From Paraburkholderia sp. IMGN_8 (GTDB taxonomy: Bacteria; Pseudomonadota; Gammaproteobacteria; Burkholderiales; Burkholderiaceae), in assembly GCF_038050405.1 (NCBI RefSeq), contig NZ_CP150900.1:3100001-3164000 (forward strand): a DNA stretch of 64,000 bases, in the 5' to 3' direction. Below, one piece after another: positions 1 to 7,965 of the stretch (positions are counted from its first letter, which is position 1; each line of letters opens with the position of its first letter). Under the pieces are notes generated by a model, which was given only the letters and a program-made list of their open reading frames with translations, was not told the origin of the DNA and made no database searches. Made by a program: the position numbers and the translations under genes.

Positions 1-168
1 TCGGCGCAATGGCGCGACGAACGGCGGCGCGTGAATGCACTGCCGCGCGCGGCTGGAAAAACGGTAGGTCGGCGGTGCGGGTCCTTCCTGGCCGCACCTG
101 CAACGCGGGCATTGCACACCGCGATTTTCCCGTAGCGACCGAATTACAAAAGTTGTCCGAGGTGGAAA

Positions 169-727
169 ATGTCCGAACGTCTTAGCGCCAGCGAGTTTGC
201 ACGCCGTGAGGGCCGCGACGAAAAACAGGTACGTCGCGCGCTTTTGCGAGGCGCGCTTGTGCGTGGCGACGATGGACTGATCGACGCCGCGCTGATCGGC
301 TCTGCATGGCGCAAACCGAACCGGCGCACGTTGCAGAGAGCCGCGCGCTGCGGTGGCGACCGAGACCCACGCATGCAACGGCGAGACGTCCGGGGAAGCG
401 GCGGCGCAGGCTGACGACCAATCGCCGGATATGATGACTTTGGCGGAAGCAATTCGCGCCAAGGAGACCTGGCTCGCGAGGCTTCGCCAGCTCGAATGCG
501 AACAGCGCGCGCGCAAGTTAATTGAGCTGGCGCTCGCCGAGGGCGTTGTGTTCGAGTTATGCCGCCAGCAGCGTGACGCGTTGCTGGCGTGGCCGGTCAG
601 GATAGCGCCCATAATGGCTGCCGAGCTTGGCGTGGATATTGACCACCTGGCGACGCTGCTGGCCGAGGCCGTCTATCAGCAACTTCTGGAACTGAGTGAG
701 ATGCGTGCAGACTTTACCGGCGAGTGA
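169..727 (+). pseudogene. Phage terminase small subunit (Nu1-like) gene, frame-disrupted
   Basis: Two overlapping frames together make one recognisable protein. The first frame (169-414) gives a helix-turn-helix-type start (SASEFARREG, then VRRALLRGALVRGDDGLID and a WRKPN motif), as in Burkholderia phage DNA-packaging proteins. The second frame (open from 281 to 727) gives a TLAEAIRAKETWLARLRQLE segment and a C-terminus with QRDALLAWPVRIAPIMAAELG, like the C-terminal half of Nu1-type terminase small subunits. Going from frame 1 to frame 2 needs a +1 shift somewhere around 320-350. I see no slippery site, so a one-base indel (real or a sequencing error) is more likely than programmed shifting. 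Start at 169 follows a GAGGTGG ribosome-binding site. Family assignment is from motif memory; the phage link fits the integrase at 4071-5285. Confidence 0.5.
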
Positions 728-809
728 AGAACGGGCACGTTTCTGCATATCTCGACCTGGCAGCCAATAACGGTCCCGCACCACTGTTTGATTTTCTATC
801 AAAGAATCA

Positions 810-853
810 AACGCGCCGCCATGTGCATGGCAATGGGGGCGTGGCGGCGCGTT
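810..853 (-). terminator. Hairpin between convergent genes, probable terminator
   Basis: A 12-bp perfect stem (AACGCGCCGCCA at 810-821 pairing with TGGCGGCGCGTT at 842-853) sits between the convergent ends of the terminase-like gene and the hypothetical gene at 855. Read on the minus strand the stem is followed by TTTGATTCTTT, so it could stop the minus-strand gene; no U-tract follows on the plus strand. Confidence 0.5.
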
Positions 854-854
854 G

Positions 855-1256
855 CTAGTGGAAAACCTTGGATGTTGTGAAAACCAGCGACGACAGATTG
901 TGAGCGTTGTCCCTGCCCGTAGCAGCCGCATGTTTCATTACACTCATCGCATCCAGTGAACCCATGATTGCCAGCAGATAGCGCTGATACGTGTGCGCTT
1001 CATCAAGGCATTCCCTGGTGAACATCTCAATCCTGTATGCGAGAAAAACGTGGTTGCTTGCGCGTCCCTGATTTCTGGTGAGCCCATTCGTCATGTCATG
1101 AATACCCACGAGGTTATCAGCCTGGTTGCGCGCGAATTCCGCCGTGTGATGACAGAGAGACTGAAGCATGGCATGAAGTGCAGCATTTTCTTCTGCAAGC
1201 CGTGCGCTAGATTCAGCCTGATCGACGGTTACACTTGCGGCTTCGTTTTTATTCAT
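855..1256 (-). CDS. Hypothetical island protein, 133 aa
   Basis: I do not recognise a characterised family. The start ATG at 1256 (MNKNEAASVTV) is chosen because AAGGACG lies just upstream on the minus strand; a longer open frame reaching 1577 runs through an RNA-like structured region and is unlikely to be translated. The protein is mostly helical, with an Ala/Glu-rich N-terminus (AESSARLAEENAALHAML) that could form a short coiled coil, and several His and Cys residues but no clear metal motif. No signal peptide or membrane segment is visible. It lies between the phage-type gene and the type VI cassette, so it is probably island cargo or a phage-derived accessory gene. Confidence 0.55.
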   Translation of the reverse strand: MNKNEAASVTVDQAESSARLAEENAALHAMLQSLCHHTAEFARNQADNLVGIHDMTNGLTRNQGRASNHVFLAYRIEMFTRECLDEAHTYQRYLLAIMGSLDAMSVMKHAAATGRDNAHNLSSLVFTTSKVFH

Positions 1257-1602
1257 TCTGCGTCCTTCTTTGGTGTACTGAAGAACGCCCGCCCATGCAA
1301 TGAGAAAGGGTGAGCGGGCACATTGGAGGGTTGGCGAACCGGCGCAACACCAAACCGGCAGGTCCGAAGACCTCCCTACCAAGGCCCGCCCATTGGGAAA
1401 ACAACGGACGAAAAAAGGTAGCCGCACACCCTTGCGGGCGTGCGGGGTGTTGCGTTCCAGGTCGCCAAACCTGGTGCCGGTGTTTCCGGCAGAAGCGGGC
1501 CGTATATTGCAAACGACCGCCGAACACCATACTACAGTCACGCGCGCAAGCCGGTGCGCCTTGAACAATTTTAACATTCACCGCCGCGCTGTCCGTCAAC
1601 TC
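1257..1602 (-). ncRNA. Structured leader or small RNA candidate upstream of the 855-1256 gene
   Basis: This 346-bp non-coding stretch is full of stable hairpins. On the minus strand 1360-1373 reads AGGTC-TTCG-GACCT, an extra-stable C(UUCG)G tetraloop. CCAGGT/ACCTGG pair at 1457-1474, GCCGG/CCGGC at 1476-1490, and two mutually exclusive pairings are possible at 1422-1450 (CCGCAC with GTGCGG, or ACACCC with GGGTGT). The position just upstream of a minus-strand start and the tetraloop orientation favour an RNA read on the minus strand. Phage P4-like islands use structured immunity RNAs in comparable places, but I cannot show homology, so the ncRNA call is inference. Confidence 0.35.
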
Positions 1603-1727
1603 CATGCGGCAACCATGTGCGCCGCCCTGACGCTGAACGGTGACGAAGACCCATTCGCCCGCGCGGCAGACCGGGAATATGGCGTGCCCAGCAGTAGCGC
1701 GACGGGCAACAGGAAAGACGGTACGAA

Positions 1728-1755
1728 AGCCAGCTCGCGGGAGTTGGCTTTTTTT
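1728..1755 (+). terminator. Rho-independent terminator
   Basis: A 9-bp stem (AGCCAGCTC at 1728-1736 with GAGTTGGCT at 1741-1749, one G-U pair, GCGG loop) is followed directly by seven T. No plus-strand gene clearly ends just before it, so it may end an unannotated small transcript or insulate the PAAR operon that begins at 1902. Confidence 0.75.
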
Positions 1756-1901
1756 GTTTTCACGGCGGAAGATGCGTACGCACGTGAAAATTGACGATTA
1801 TTAACAAAAATATCAGACCTGTTCGGTTGATTCTTTTCTCGCGCTCGGTTTTAGTGTGTCGTGCGGCTGTCCGCACCCATTAAACAGGAAAGGGATTCAA
1901 A

Positions 1902-2273
1902 ATGAATAACGAACAAAAAGCACTGACTCATCTTTTCGCCACTATCGGCGCGACCACCGGGCGCGGTGGGCGTGTTACCCGCGTGTCAACCACTGCGACG
2001 ATTCACGACAAGGGCCTTGCCGTGGTCGGCGACATTGTGACCTACGACGATGGCACTGAGGCAACCATTATCGACGGTGCGGGTTTTGCCGCAACCTGGG
2101 CAGACAAGCCGGTCGCATTGGTTGGTTCGCGCCTAAGCAACGGCGACCGAATCACAGCAGCACAACACGACTTTGGTATCACGGTACACGAAGGCGAACA
2201 GATCCCCGGCCTGTTTGATCCAGCATGGACGCCTTTGCGCGATCCGGCGCACGAAGGGGAAGAACATGCGTAA
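1902..2273 (+). CDS. PAAR-domain protein (type VI secretion spike tip)
   Basis: A 123-residue PAAR-like protein. PAAR proteins form the sharp conical tip on VgrG trimers and carry or recruit effectors for the type VI secretion system. The core runs from about residue 18 to 95: GGRVTRVST, then DKGLAVVGDIVTYDDGTEA and KPVALVGSRLSNGDRI, which is the repeated V-G-D turn pattern of PAAR folds. AGGAAAGGG upstream of the ATG is a good ribosome-binding site. The gene overlaps the next PAAR gene by 8 bp, so the two are translationally coupled. No VgrG gene is in the window, so the cassette must use spike components encoded elsewhere. Confidence 0.75.
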   Translation: MNNEQKALTHLFATIGATTGRGGRVTRVSTTATIHDKGLAVVGDIVTYDDGTEATIIDGAGFAATWADKPVALVGSRLSNGDRITAAQHDFGITVHEGEQIPGLFDPAWTPLRDPAHEGEEHA

Positions 2274-2838
2274 GGCAGCGGTGCGACATGGCGACCCAAC
2301 GACGACGCGCGGTGTGGTGCTCGCATTTTCGTCCACAATTCACGACGATGGCAAGAAGGTCGCACTGAGCGGCGATGAGGCGACATGTGGAAACTGCAAG
2401 GGAACGTTCAAGATATTTGGCACAGGCAAGGGCATGTCGGAAAAAGGACGGGACGTTGTTGTTGAGGGCGATCTGGTGCTGTGCCCGTGCAAGAAGAACA
2501 GGGTAATCGTAGGCAGCAATCCGGGGATTTTTCTCAAAACCGATGGCGGCGCGGGTACAGCCATTAGCGCGCAGGCAGTTGCCGCAAGCACTCGCCCGTC
2601 TGCTTCGCCGTCTCCTGACGAACCGCAGTTTGCGCGCCGTATCTTCGTTTGGGACACGACGACGGGTAATCCCATGCCCAATCGTGCCTTTGTAGCTGAG
2701 GTCGGCGGCAAGATGCGGCCCGGAAAAACGGATGGACAAGGCTATGCAACGATCAAGACAGATGGCGAACAGCCGGTCAACATTCACATTCTTTTCTCTT
2801 CACCCAGGCGCGGCCTGAAACCTCAGCAGGAGGCATGA
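2266..2838 (+). CDS. PAAR-domain protein with C-terminal extension
   Basis: 190 residues from the ATG at 2266, inside the end of the previous gene. Residues 1-90 are a PAAR domain: RHGDPTTTRGVVL, a cysteine pair in TCGNCKGTF, and VVEGDLVLCPCKKNRVIVGS. After a Ser/Pro-rich linker (about 105-118) comes a roughly 60-residue beta-rich tail (RRIFVWDTTTGNPMPNRAF, then KTDGQGYATIKTDG) resembling the carboxypeptidase-regulatory or transthyretin-like modules found on some spike proteins. This tail may hold the effector encoded next. It overlaps the amidase gene by ATGA, which argues for a single translated unit of spike tip plus effector. The longer open frame from 2173 is not used, since that stretch codes for the first PAAR protein. 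Confidence 0.75.
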   Translation: MRKAAVRHGDPTTTRGVVLAFSSTIHDDGKKVALSGDEATCGNCKGTFKIFGTGKGMSEKGRDVVVEGDLVLCPCKKNRVIVGSNPGIFLKTDGGAGTAISAQAVAASTRPSASPSPDEPQFARRIFVWDTTTGNPMPNRAFVAEVGGKMRPGKTDGQGYATIKTDGEQPVNIHILFSSPRRGLKPQQEA

Positions 2839-3563
2839 CTTTGGCAGACTACAAAATCGAGCACTGGACTTCGACACAAACCGTGTTGGACGGTGAAAAA
2901 CAGGAGACGGTCTCTATTTCTGTGAATGATCGCGCGGCGACGCGGCAGGCAATTATCAATCGTGCCCGTCAAGGGGGCATGAATTTTGTAGAACGTTCAG
3001 ATTGGGCTGCACACAAAAATCGTTCGGCGCGAATGACTAACGATTGGGACTACAGCAAGATTGCCATTCACCATGCGGGGCGAAGTTTCTCATGCGGTCC
3101 CGCCGCTCTTCAACTGCAAGAGATTCAGGACATGCAGATGGGCAAAAGCGTTGCACCGAGTGACGATATCGGATATCACTACGCCCTCGATTGTTACGGC
3201 AATATTTTTGAGGGCCGAGATATTCGGTTCAAGGGAGAGAATGTACATAACTACAACACTGGCGTGATTGGTATTGTGCTACTGGAAAACCTAACGGACT
3301 CCGAAGAGGGGGGCGATGGCGTCGCCAAGGTTCGAAAATTTCTAGACACAGTAGGTTTGAGCAAGCGTCCCCAAGTCCCCGATAAGCAAAAGCAATCCGT
3401 CAGTAAGTTTATCGACATTCTGCGGGAGTTCTTTTACATAAACACGCTTGGTGGCCATCGCGAATTTCCTGGGCAAATAGGAGAGGGCAAGATTTGTCCA
3501 GGTAACGTCGGCCTATCGCTCGTCAAGGAGCTTCGGAAATCGACAGGACTAAGCGCGCCATGA
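2835..3563 (+). CDS. Peptidoglycan amidase (N-acetylmuramoyl-L-alanine amidase fold), likely type VI effector
   Basis: 242 residues with the T7-lysozyme/PGRP-type zinc amidase domain at about 70-235. Visible signatures are KIAIHHAG (His79/His80), IGYHYALDCYGNIFEGR at 112-128, GGHREFPG (His208) and KICPG (Cys221), which gives the expected zinc ligands and makes activity plausible. The family cleaves the bond between N-acetylmuramic acid and L-alanine of cell-wall peptidoglycan. There is no signal peptide, as expected for a substrate delivered by type VI secretion and not by Sec. Residues 1-65 are an extra N-terminal region of unknown role. The gene is coupled by ATGA overlaps on both sides, and its base composition is visibly more AT-rich than its neighbours, consistent with transfer. 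Confidence 0.8.
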   Translation: MTLADYKIEHWTSTQTVLDGEKQETVSISVNDRAATRQAIINRARQGGMNFVERSDWAAHKNRSARMTNDWDYSKIAIHHAGRSFSCGPAALQLQEIQDMQMGKSVAPSDDIGYHYALDCYGNIFEGRDIRFKGENVHNYNTGVIGIVLLENLTDSEEGGDGVAKVRKFLDTVGLSKRPQVPDKQKQSVSKFIDILREFFYINTLGGHREFPGQIGEGKICPGNVGLSLVKELRKSTGLSAP

Positions 3564-3874
3564 AAGGAGCGAGAAAGTGGCTAGGGGTAATCTTGGGTGC
3601 CTGCGTCGCCATGACAGCGGTCATGTATACGGGCTATGTTAAGTCCTATCTTGACGAGGATGTGCAGACGACTTTCTTTGTCAAGCGGTATCCAACGTTG
3701 CAAATGGAGTTTCACGACCCGTTTGCTAACGAGGGTGATGACGTGCCAATCGACCAATTGCGCCTTGCTGATCGGGCCGGTTTTGCCGACTATTGCAAGT
3801 ATCGGTTCGGCATTACGGGGAACAGCACCCAAGCGCTGGAGAAATGTAAAAAAGGAATCCCTAGCTATTTGTAG
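3560..3874 (+). CDS. Small membrane-anchored protein, putative immunity protein of the amidase
   Basis: 104 residues starting with an ATGA overlap with the amidase. One hydrophobic segment (about residues 7-26, WLGVILGACVAMTAVMYTGY) looks like a signal anchor or signal peptide, followed by a soluble domain with two late cysteines (Cys79 and Cys95 region) that would face the periplasm. The place right behind a peptidoglycan amidase effector and the predicted periplasmic location are typical of immunity proteins, which bind the effector in the periplasm. I recognise no known family, so the role rests on context only. Confidence 0.6.
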   Translation: MKGARKWLGVILGACVAMTAVMYTGYVKSYLDEDVQTTFFVKRYPTLQMEFHDPFANEGDDVPIDQLRLADRAGFADYCKYRFGITGNSTQALEKCKKGIPSYL

Positions 3875-4070
3875 AACCGCACGATCTTGGCCTTAGGCGG
3901 CGTAATCTCTGCCCCACAGGATTCAATTCCGTATGCGTATGCGTGAATTCTTGACCCTCTATCGAGTAGCCACGCCAAGCGGCGCGGCTACTGTCCAATC
4001 AGTTGTACCAACACATGCGCCGCCCATGCCTCCATCATCGGGCGGCGCTGTTCCAACTGTGGCCCATTCC

Positions 4071-5285
4071 CTACCGTCCCGCCGTGATCGGAATGACATC
4101 GGCCCCAGCCTTGATCCGGTCAAGGTAATCGGCCCACTCCTGCATCATCTCGCGGCGCTCGCGGATGAACTTTGTCCGGTTGTACGCCGAGCCGAGGTTA
4201 TCCGGTACAGCGTGCGCGAGTTGATGCTCGATCACTTCCGGTTTGTGTTCCAGTTCCTCATGCAGGATCGTGCGCGCCATCGCACGGAAACCGTGGCCGG
4301 TTATCTCGGTGCGGGTATCGTAGCCAAGCCGCCGAAGCGCAGCATTGATGGCCGCTTCGCTCATCGGACGCTTGATATCGCGCGCGCCGGGAAACACGTA
4401 GCGTCCGTTACCCGTGAGCGCTTTCAGTTCGCGCAGAATTACAACGGCCTGGGTAGCGAGCGGCACGAGATGATCTGTGTTGGTCTTTGTGACGCGGTAG
4501 CGCCATTCCCCCTTGTCCAGATCGATCTGTGTCCATTCAGCCTGTCTCAGTTCGCCGGGGCGCACAAACAGCATGGGCGCGAGCCTGAGCGCACACAAAA
4601 CCGGGAACGTGCCGGAAAAGGCATCGAACGCCCGCAACATCTCTCCGACCTTGGCGGGCTCCGTGATCGAGGCGAAATGCGTTGTCTGCGCGGGCGGGAT
4701 TGCGCCGACGAGATCGCGCGCCGGATCGGTCTTGCAATAGCCTTCCTTGATTGCGTAGCGGAACACGCGACTAATTTCGCTGCGCAGACGGTGAGCGGTA
4801 AAGCGTGCGCCCCGGCTATCGACGCGCTTGAGGACCGCCAAAATCTCCGGCGCGTCAATCTCGGTAATGGGCCGCCTGCCGAGCCAGGGGAACGCATCGT
4901 TCTTGAAGCGCGCCAGCGTCTTTTCGTAATGACCGACGTCTACGGATTGGCCGCGTTCCTCCATCCACGCGAGCGCGACGGCTTCGAATGAATTGGCGGC
5001 AGCAAGACGGGCGGCGCGTTTTTCGGCTTTTTTCGCCTCACCCGGATCAACGTTCGCCGCCAGTTTTTCGCGGACGTCGTCGCGTCGCTTGCGAGCATCG
5101 GCAAGCGGCACGTCCGGATAGACGCCAAGCGCAAGGCTCTTTTCCTTTCCGGCGAAACGGTACTTGAGAATCCATCGCTTGCTGCCCGCTGGCGTGACGA
5201 GCAGCAGCAGCCCGCCGCCGTCATATAGCTTCTGCTGTTTGTTGCCCGGCTTTGCGTTACCGATCGTGACATCGGACAGTGCCAT
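4071..5285 (-). CDS. P4-type tyrosine integrase of the island
   Basis: 404 residues. The N-terminus (LSDVTIGNAKPGNKQQKLYDGGGLLL) is the DUF4102 arm-type DNA-binding domain of P4-family integrases, followed by a SAM-like core-binding region and a C-terminal catalytic domain. Catalytic residues are in place: Arg in RPGELR near residue 240, HGFRAMART near 330, the HQLAHAV motif, and Tyr in SAYNRT near 366. It catalyses site-specific insertion and excision of the island. The gene reads away from the adjacent tRNA-Leu(UAA), the usual layout for elements that use a tRNA 3' end as attachment site. Just beyond its stop an inverted repeat (GCGCCGCCC/GGGCGGCGC, 4018-4050) may act as a terminator although it lacks a U-tract. 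Confidence 0.93.
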   Translation of the reverse strand: MALSDVTIGNAKPGNKQQKLYDGGGLLLLVTPAGSKRWILKYRFAGKEKSLALGVYPDVPLADARKRRDDVREKLAANVDPGEAKKAEKRAARLAAANSFEAVALAWMEERGQSVDVGHYEKTLARFKNDAFPWLGRRPITEIDAPEILAVLKRVDSRGARFTAHRLRSEISRVFRYAIKEGYCKTDPARDLVGAIPPAQTTHFASITEPAKVGEMLRAFDAFSGTFPVLCALRLAPMLFVRPGELRQAEWTQIDLDKGEWRYRVTKTNTDHLVPLATQAVVILRELKALTGNGRYVFPGARDIKRPMSEAAINAALRRLGYDTRTEITGHGFRAMARTILHEELEHKPEVIEHQLAHAVPDNLGSAYNRTKFIRERREMMQEWADYLDRIKAGADVIPITAGR

Positions 5286-5412
5286 GTTTGCTCCCAGGGT
5301 CTCGCGCTACCGTGGGGGTTATGTACTTCCCGCCGGGCGCTGGATTCGTGAGAACCCCCGGAACAACCCCCGAATGGGGGTTGCTATCGGTGGTGAACCT
5401 TTGGAGACAATA

Positions 5413-5450
5413 GCAAACAAAATCCCCGTCCAGCTTTAGCTGGTGGGGCT
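5413..5450 (-). terminator. Rho-independent terminator downstream of tRNA-Leu
   Basis: Read on the minus strand, AGCCCC-A-CCAGC-TAAA-GCTGG-AC-GGGG forms a bulged stem followed by ATTTTGTTT. It lies 36 bp past the tRNA 3' end on the same strand, and so could end the tRNA transcript and shield the integrase promoter that follows. Confidence 0.65.
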
Positions 5451-5485
5451 TCGTGGTGGACCGTTGAAATTGGTTGGAGGGTATA

Positions 5486-5570
5486 TGGTGCCTGGGACCG
5501 GACTCGAACCGGCAAGCCGTGAAGCGGCGGATTTTAAGTCCGCTATGTTTACCAATTTCATCACCCAGGC
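5486..5570 (-). tRNA. tRNA-Leu (anticodon UAA)
   Basis: The minus strand from 5570 reads a full class II tRNA: acceptor GCCTGGG pairing with CCCAGGC, anticodon stem-loop GCGGA-CTTAAAA-TCCGC with TAA anticodon, variable arm, T-loop GGTTCGAGTCC, discriminator A and an encoded CCA at 5486-5488. It is intact despite serving as the presumed integration site of the island to its left; the 3' part (about 5486-5510) is the likely attachment core. No second copy of that core is visible between 1 and 4070, so the other island end is outside the window. Confidence 0.95.
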
Positions 5571-5583
5571 AAGGGCGGACGCG

Positions 5584-5612
5584 ATTCTACCATTGTGCCG
5601 CGGGCGCACCAA
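5584..5612 (-). promoter_or_regulatory. Sigma-70 promoter of tRNA-Leu
   Basis: On the minus strand TTGGTG (5612-5607) and TAGAAT (5589-5584) are separated by 17 bp, and the -10 box ends 13 bp before the tRNA 5' end, a good fit for a housekeeping promoter. Confidence 0.6.
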
Positions 5613-5711
5613 ACCGGACGAAGCCGCGCCGAACAACCGGCGGCCCAGGCGGCACGCCGCAATTTTAGCGTCATCCGGAGGTCACAGACCCTGCCGATAA
5701 TCCCCCGACGA

Positions 5712-5719
5712 AAACGTTT
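5712..5719. promoter_or_regulatory. LacI-type operator candidate before the regulator gene
   Basis: The palindrome AAACGTTT with a central CG, typical of LacI-family half-site pairs, is centred about 22 bp before the start codon of the LacI gene at 5738. This suggests autoregulation and control of the transporter operon read from the same side. Confidence 0.45.
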
Positions 5720-5737
5720 ACATCTCGGGCGGAAACA

Positions 5738-6808
5738 ATGATCCCAACGATCAAGGATGTCGCTGCACACGCGGGTTTTTCCATCGCCACGGTCTCGCGC
5801 GCGATCAACGCGCCGCATACCGTCAACCCGGTCACGCTCGACAAAGTACGTCAGTCGATCGACGCGCTCAACTTCCGTCCCAGCCCGCTAGGCCGCCAGC
5901 TGCGCAGCGAGCGCACGCGCCTCATCGGCGTGGTGCTGCCGACGCTCGCCAACCCGGTGTTCGCCGAATGCCTGCAAGGCATCGACGATCTCGCGTCGGC
6001 ACAAGGCTACCGCCTGATGCTGATGACCACCCAGTACGACGCCGATCGCGAACGCCACGCCATCGAGACGCTGCGCGAACACCGCGTCGAAGGCCTGATC
6101 CTGACGGTCGCCGATGCGGACACGCATCCGCTGCTCGACGACCTTGACCGCGCCGGCCTGCTGTACGTGCTGATGCATAACGACACGGTGCGGCGTCCAT
6201 CGGTCTCAGTCGACAATCGCCTCGCCGCCTTCGACGGCGTGCGCATGCTGATCGCGCACGGCCATCGCCGCATCCTGATGCTGGCAGGCACGCTGGCCGC
6301 CTCCGACCGCGCCCGCCAGCGGCATCTCGGCTACGCGCAGGCCATGCAGCAGGCCGGCCTCACCCCCGCGCCGGCGCTCGAGGTCGATTTCAACGCCGAC
6401 GAACTGGCGCCGTCCGTGCTCGCTCATCTGACGAGCGGCCCGAACCGGCCGACCGCCCTCTTCTGCAGCAACGATCTGCTGGCGATGGTCGTGATGCGCG
6501 GCCTGCGCCGCGCACGTCTGCAGATTCCACACGACATGTCGATTCTCGGCTTCGACGGTCTCGCGATGGGCGAACTGCTGTCGCCGCCATTGGCGAGCGT
6601 CTGCGCGCCGAATCGCGAGATCGGCTGCGCGGCGTGGCAGCGGTTGCTGGCCCGCGTTACCGGCACATACGACGCATTCGGTGAAACCTCGCTCGCGCTG
6701 ACCTTGCCGCACACCTTGCGCGAAGGCGCCACCATCGCGGCGATTTCGAACCTGAGCGCAGCCTCGCCGAAGCGCGCCACAGAGCCGGCCGTGAGGCCAT
6801 TTGCATAA
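5738..6808 (+). CDS. LacI-family transcriptional regulator
   Basis: 356 residues. An N-terminal helix-turn-helix (IKDVAAHAGFSIATVSRAIN, about residues 4-23) with hinge helix is followed by a periplasmic-binding-protein-like effector domain (RTRLIGVVLPTLANPVF through VCAPNREIGCAAWQRL). It should bind a palindromic operator, probably AAACGTTT at 5712, and respond to the ligand imported by the transporter encoded directly downstream. GGA lies 5 bases before the ATG. Only 77 bp separate it from the solute-binding protein gene on the same strand, so it is either the first gene of the operon or a local regulator. Confidence 0.9.
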   Translation: MIPTIKDVAAHAGFSIATVSRAINAPHTVNPVTLDKVRQSIDALNFRPSPLGRQLRSERTRLIGVVLPTLANPVFAECLQGIDDLASAQGYRLMLMTTQYDADRERHAIETLREHRVEGLILTVADADTHPLLDDLDRAGLLYVLMHNDTVRRPSVSVDNRLAAFDGVRMLIAHGHRRILMLAGTLAASDRARQRHLGYAQAMQQAGLTPAPALEVDFNADELAPSVLAHLTSGPNRPTALFCSNDLLAMVVMRGLRRARLQIPHDMSILGFDGLAMGELLSPPLASVCAPNREIGCAAWQRLLARVTGTYDAFGETSLALTLPHTLREGATIAAISNLSAASPKRATEPAVRPFA

Positions 6809-6885
6809 CCCCGTTTGCATCACTCCGCTTGTATAACGCCCTTAAACCTCGAACCACTCGCTCGCTTCTTCCCTGGAGACCCGCT

Positions 6886-7965
6886 GTGATCCGCCCTTCA
6901 GTACGCTTAGCTTCGCCGGTCAAACCCCTCTTGCACCGTCTCAATCGCACCGTGGCCACCGCGCTGTCGGCTTGCGCCATCGTCAGCACCGCGCTTGCGA
7001 TCTTCTCGCCGCAACTCGCCCACGCCGACGAAACCGCGATCTGCTACAACTGCCCGCCTGAATGGGCAGACTGGGCAAGCCAGATCCAGGCGATCCAGCA
7101 AAAGACCGGCATCCGCGTGCCGTTCGATAACAAGAATTCCGGTCAGTCGATTGCGCAATTGATGGCCGAGCAGAAGAGCCCGGTCGCGGACGTGGTGTAT
7201 CTCGGCGTGTCGTCGGCCTTCCAGGCGAAAGACAAGGGTGTGATCCAGCCGTACAAGCCGGCGCACTGGGACGACATTCCCGCGAACCTGAAGGATCCGC
7301 AAGGCTACTGGTTCACGATTCACTCGGGCACGCTGGGCTTTTTCGTCAACAAGGACGCACTCGAAGGCAAGCCGGTGCCGCGTTCGTGGGCCGATCTTCT
7401 GAAGCCTGAGTACAAAGGCATGATCGGCTACCTCGATCCGTCGAGCGCGTTCGTCGGCTATGCGGGCGCGGTCGCGGTGAATCAGGCGCTCGGCGGCACG
7501 CTCGACAACTTCGAACCGGGCCTCGACTGGTTTCGCAAGCTGAAGGCCAACGCGCCGATCGTGCCGAAGCAGACCGCCTATGCACGCGTGATGTCCGGTG
7601 AAATTCCGATCCTGCTCGACTACGACTTCGACGCCTACCGCGCGAAGTACAAGGATCACGCGAACGTCGAGTTCGTGATTCCGAAGGAAGGCACGATCTC
7701 GGTGCCGTATGTGATGAGTCTCGTGAAGGGCGCGCCGCACGATGCCAACGGCAAGAAGGTGCTCGATTTCGTACTCTCCGACGAAGGCCAGAAACTGTGG
7801 GCGGATGCGTATCTGCGTCCGGTGCGCGCCAACGCGATGAGCCCTGAAACCGCCGCGAAATTCCTGCCGGCCAGCGACTACGCACGCGTCAAGCCGGTCG
7901 ATTTCGGCAAGATGGCCGAGAAGCAGTCGAGCTTCGGCGAGCGTTATCTACAGGTGATGCATTGA
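6886..7965 (+). CDS. ABC transporter periplasmic solute-binding protein
   Basis: 359 residues from a GTG at 6886, chosen because CTGGAG lies 8 bases upstream; an upstream start at 6829 has no ribosome-binding site. Residues 1-48 are a long signal peptide ending in AHA-DE. The mature protein resembles family 1/PotD-AfuA-type extracellular binding proteins (TGIRVPFDNKNSGQSIAQLM, VVYLGVSSAFQAKDKGVIQP, PEYKGMIGYLDPSSAFVGYA). A pair of cysteines sits near the mature N-terminus (CYNC), possibly a disulfide. Members bind iron, polyamines, phosphonates or organic phosphates, and the sequence alone does not say which. The downstream GpdQ-like phosphodiesterase hints at a phosphate-containing ligand. 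Confidence 0.85.
   Translation: MIRPSVRLASPVKPLLHRLNRTVATALSACAIVSTALAIFSPQLAHADETAICYNCPPEWADWASQIQAIQQKTGIRVPFDNKNSGQSIAQLMAEQKSPVADVVYLGVSSAFQAKDKGVIQPYKPAHWDDIPANLKDPQGYWFTIHSGTLGFFVNKDALEGKPVPRSWADLLKPEYKGMIGYLDPSSAFVGYAGAVAVNQALGGTLDNFEPGLDWFRKLKANAPIVPKQTAYARVMSGEIPILLDYDFDAYRAKYKDHANVEFVIPKEGTISVPYVMSLVKGAPHDANGKKVLDFVLSDEGQKLWADAYLRPVRANAMSPETAAKFLPASDYARVKPVDFGKMAEKQSSFGERYLQVMH

Noticed and set aside
1300..1794. 164-codon plus-strand open frame in the structured region
   Set aside because: It runs through several hairpins and past a good terminator; no ribosome-binding site, no family match.
1..4070. Search for the second attachment-site copy (tRNA-Leu 3' end) in the island part of the window
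   Set aside because: No copy of the tRNA 3' sequence was seen, so the island's left end is taken to lie outside the window.
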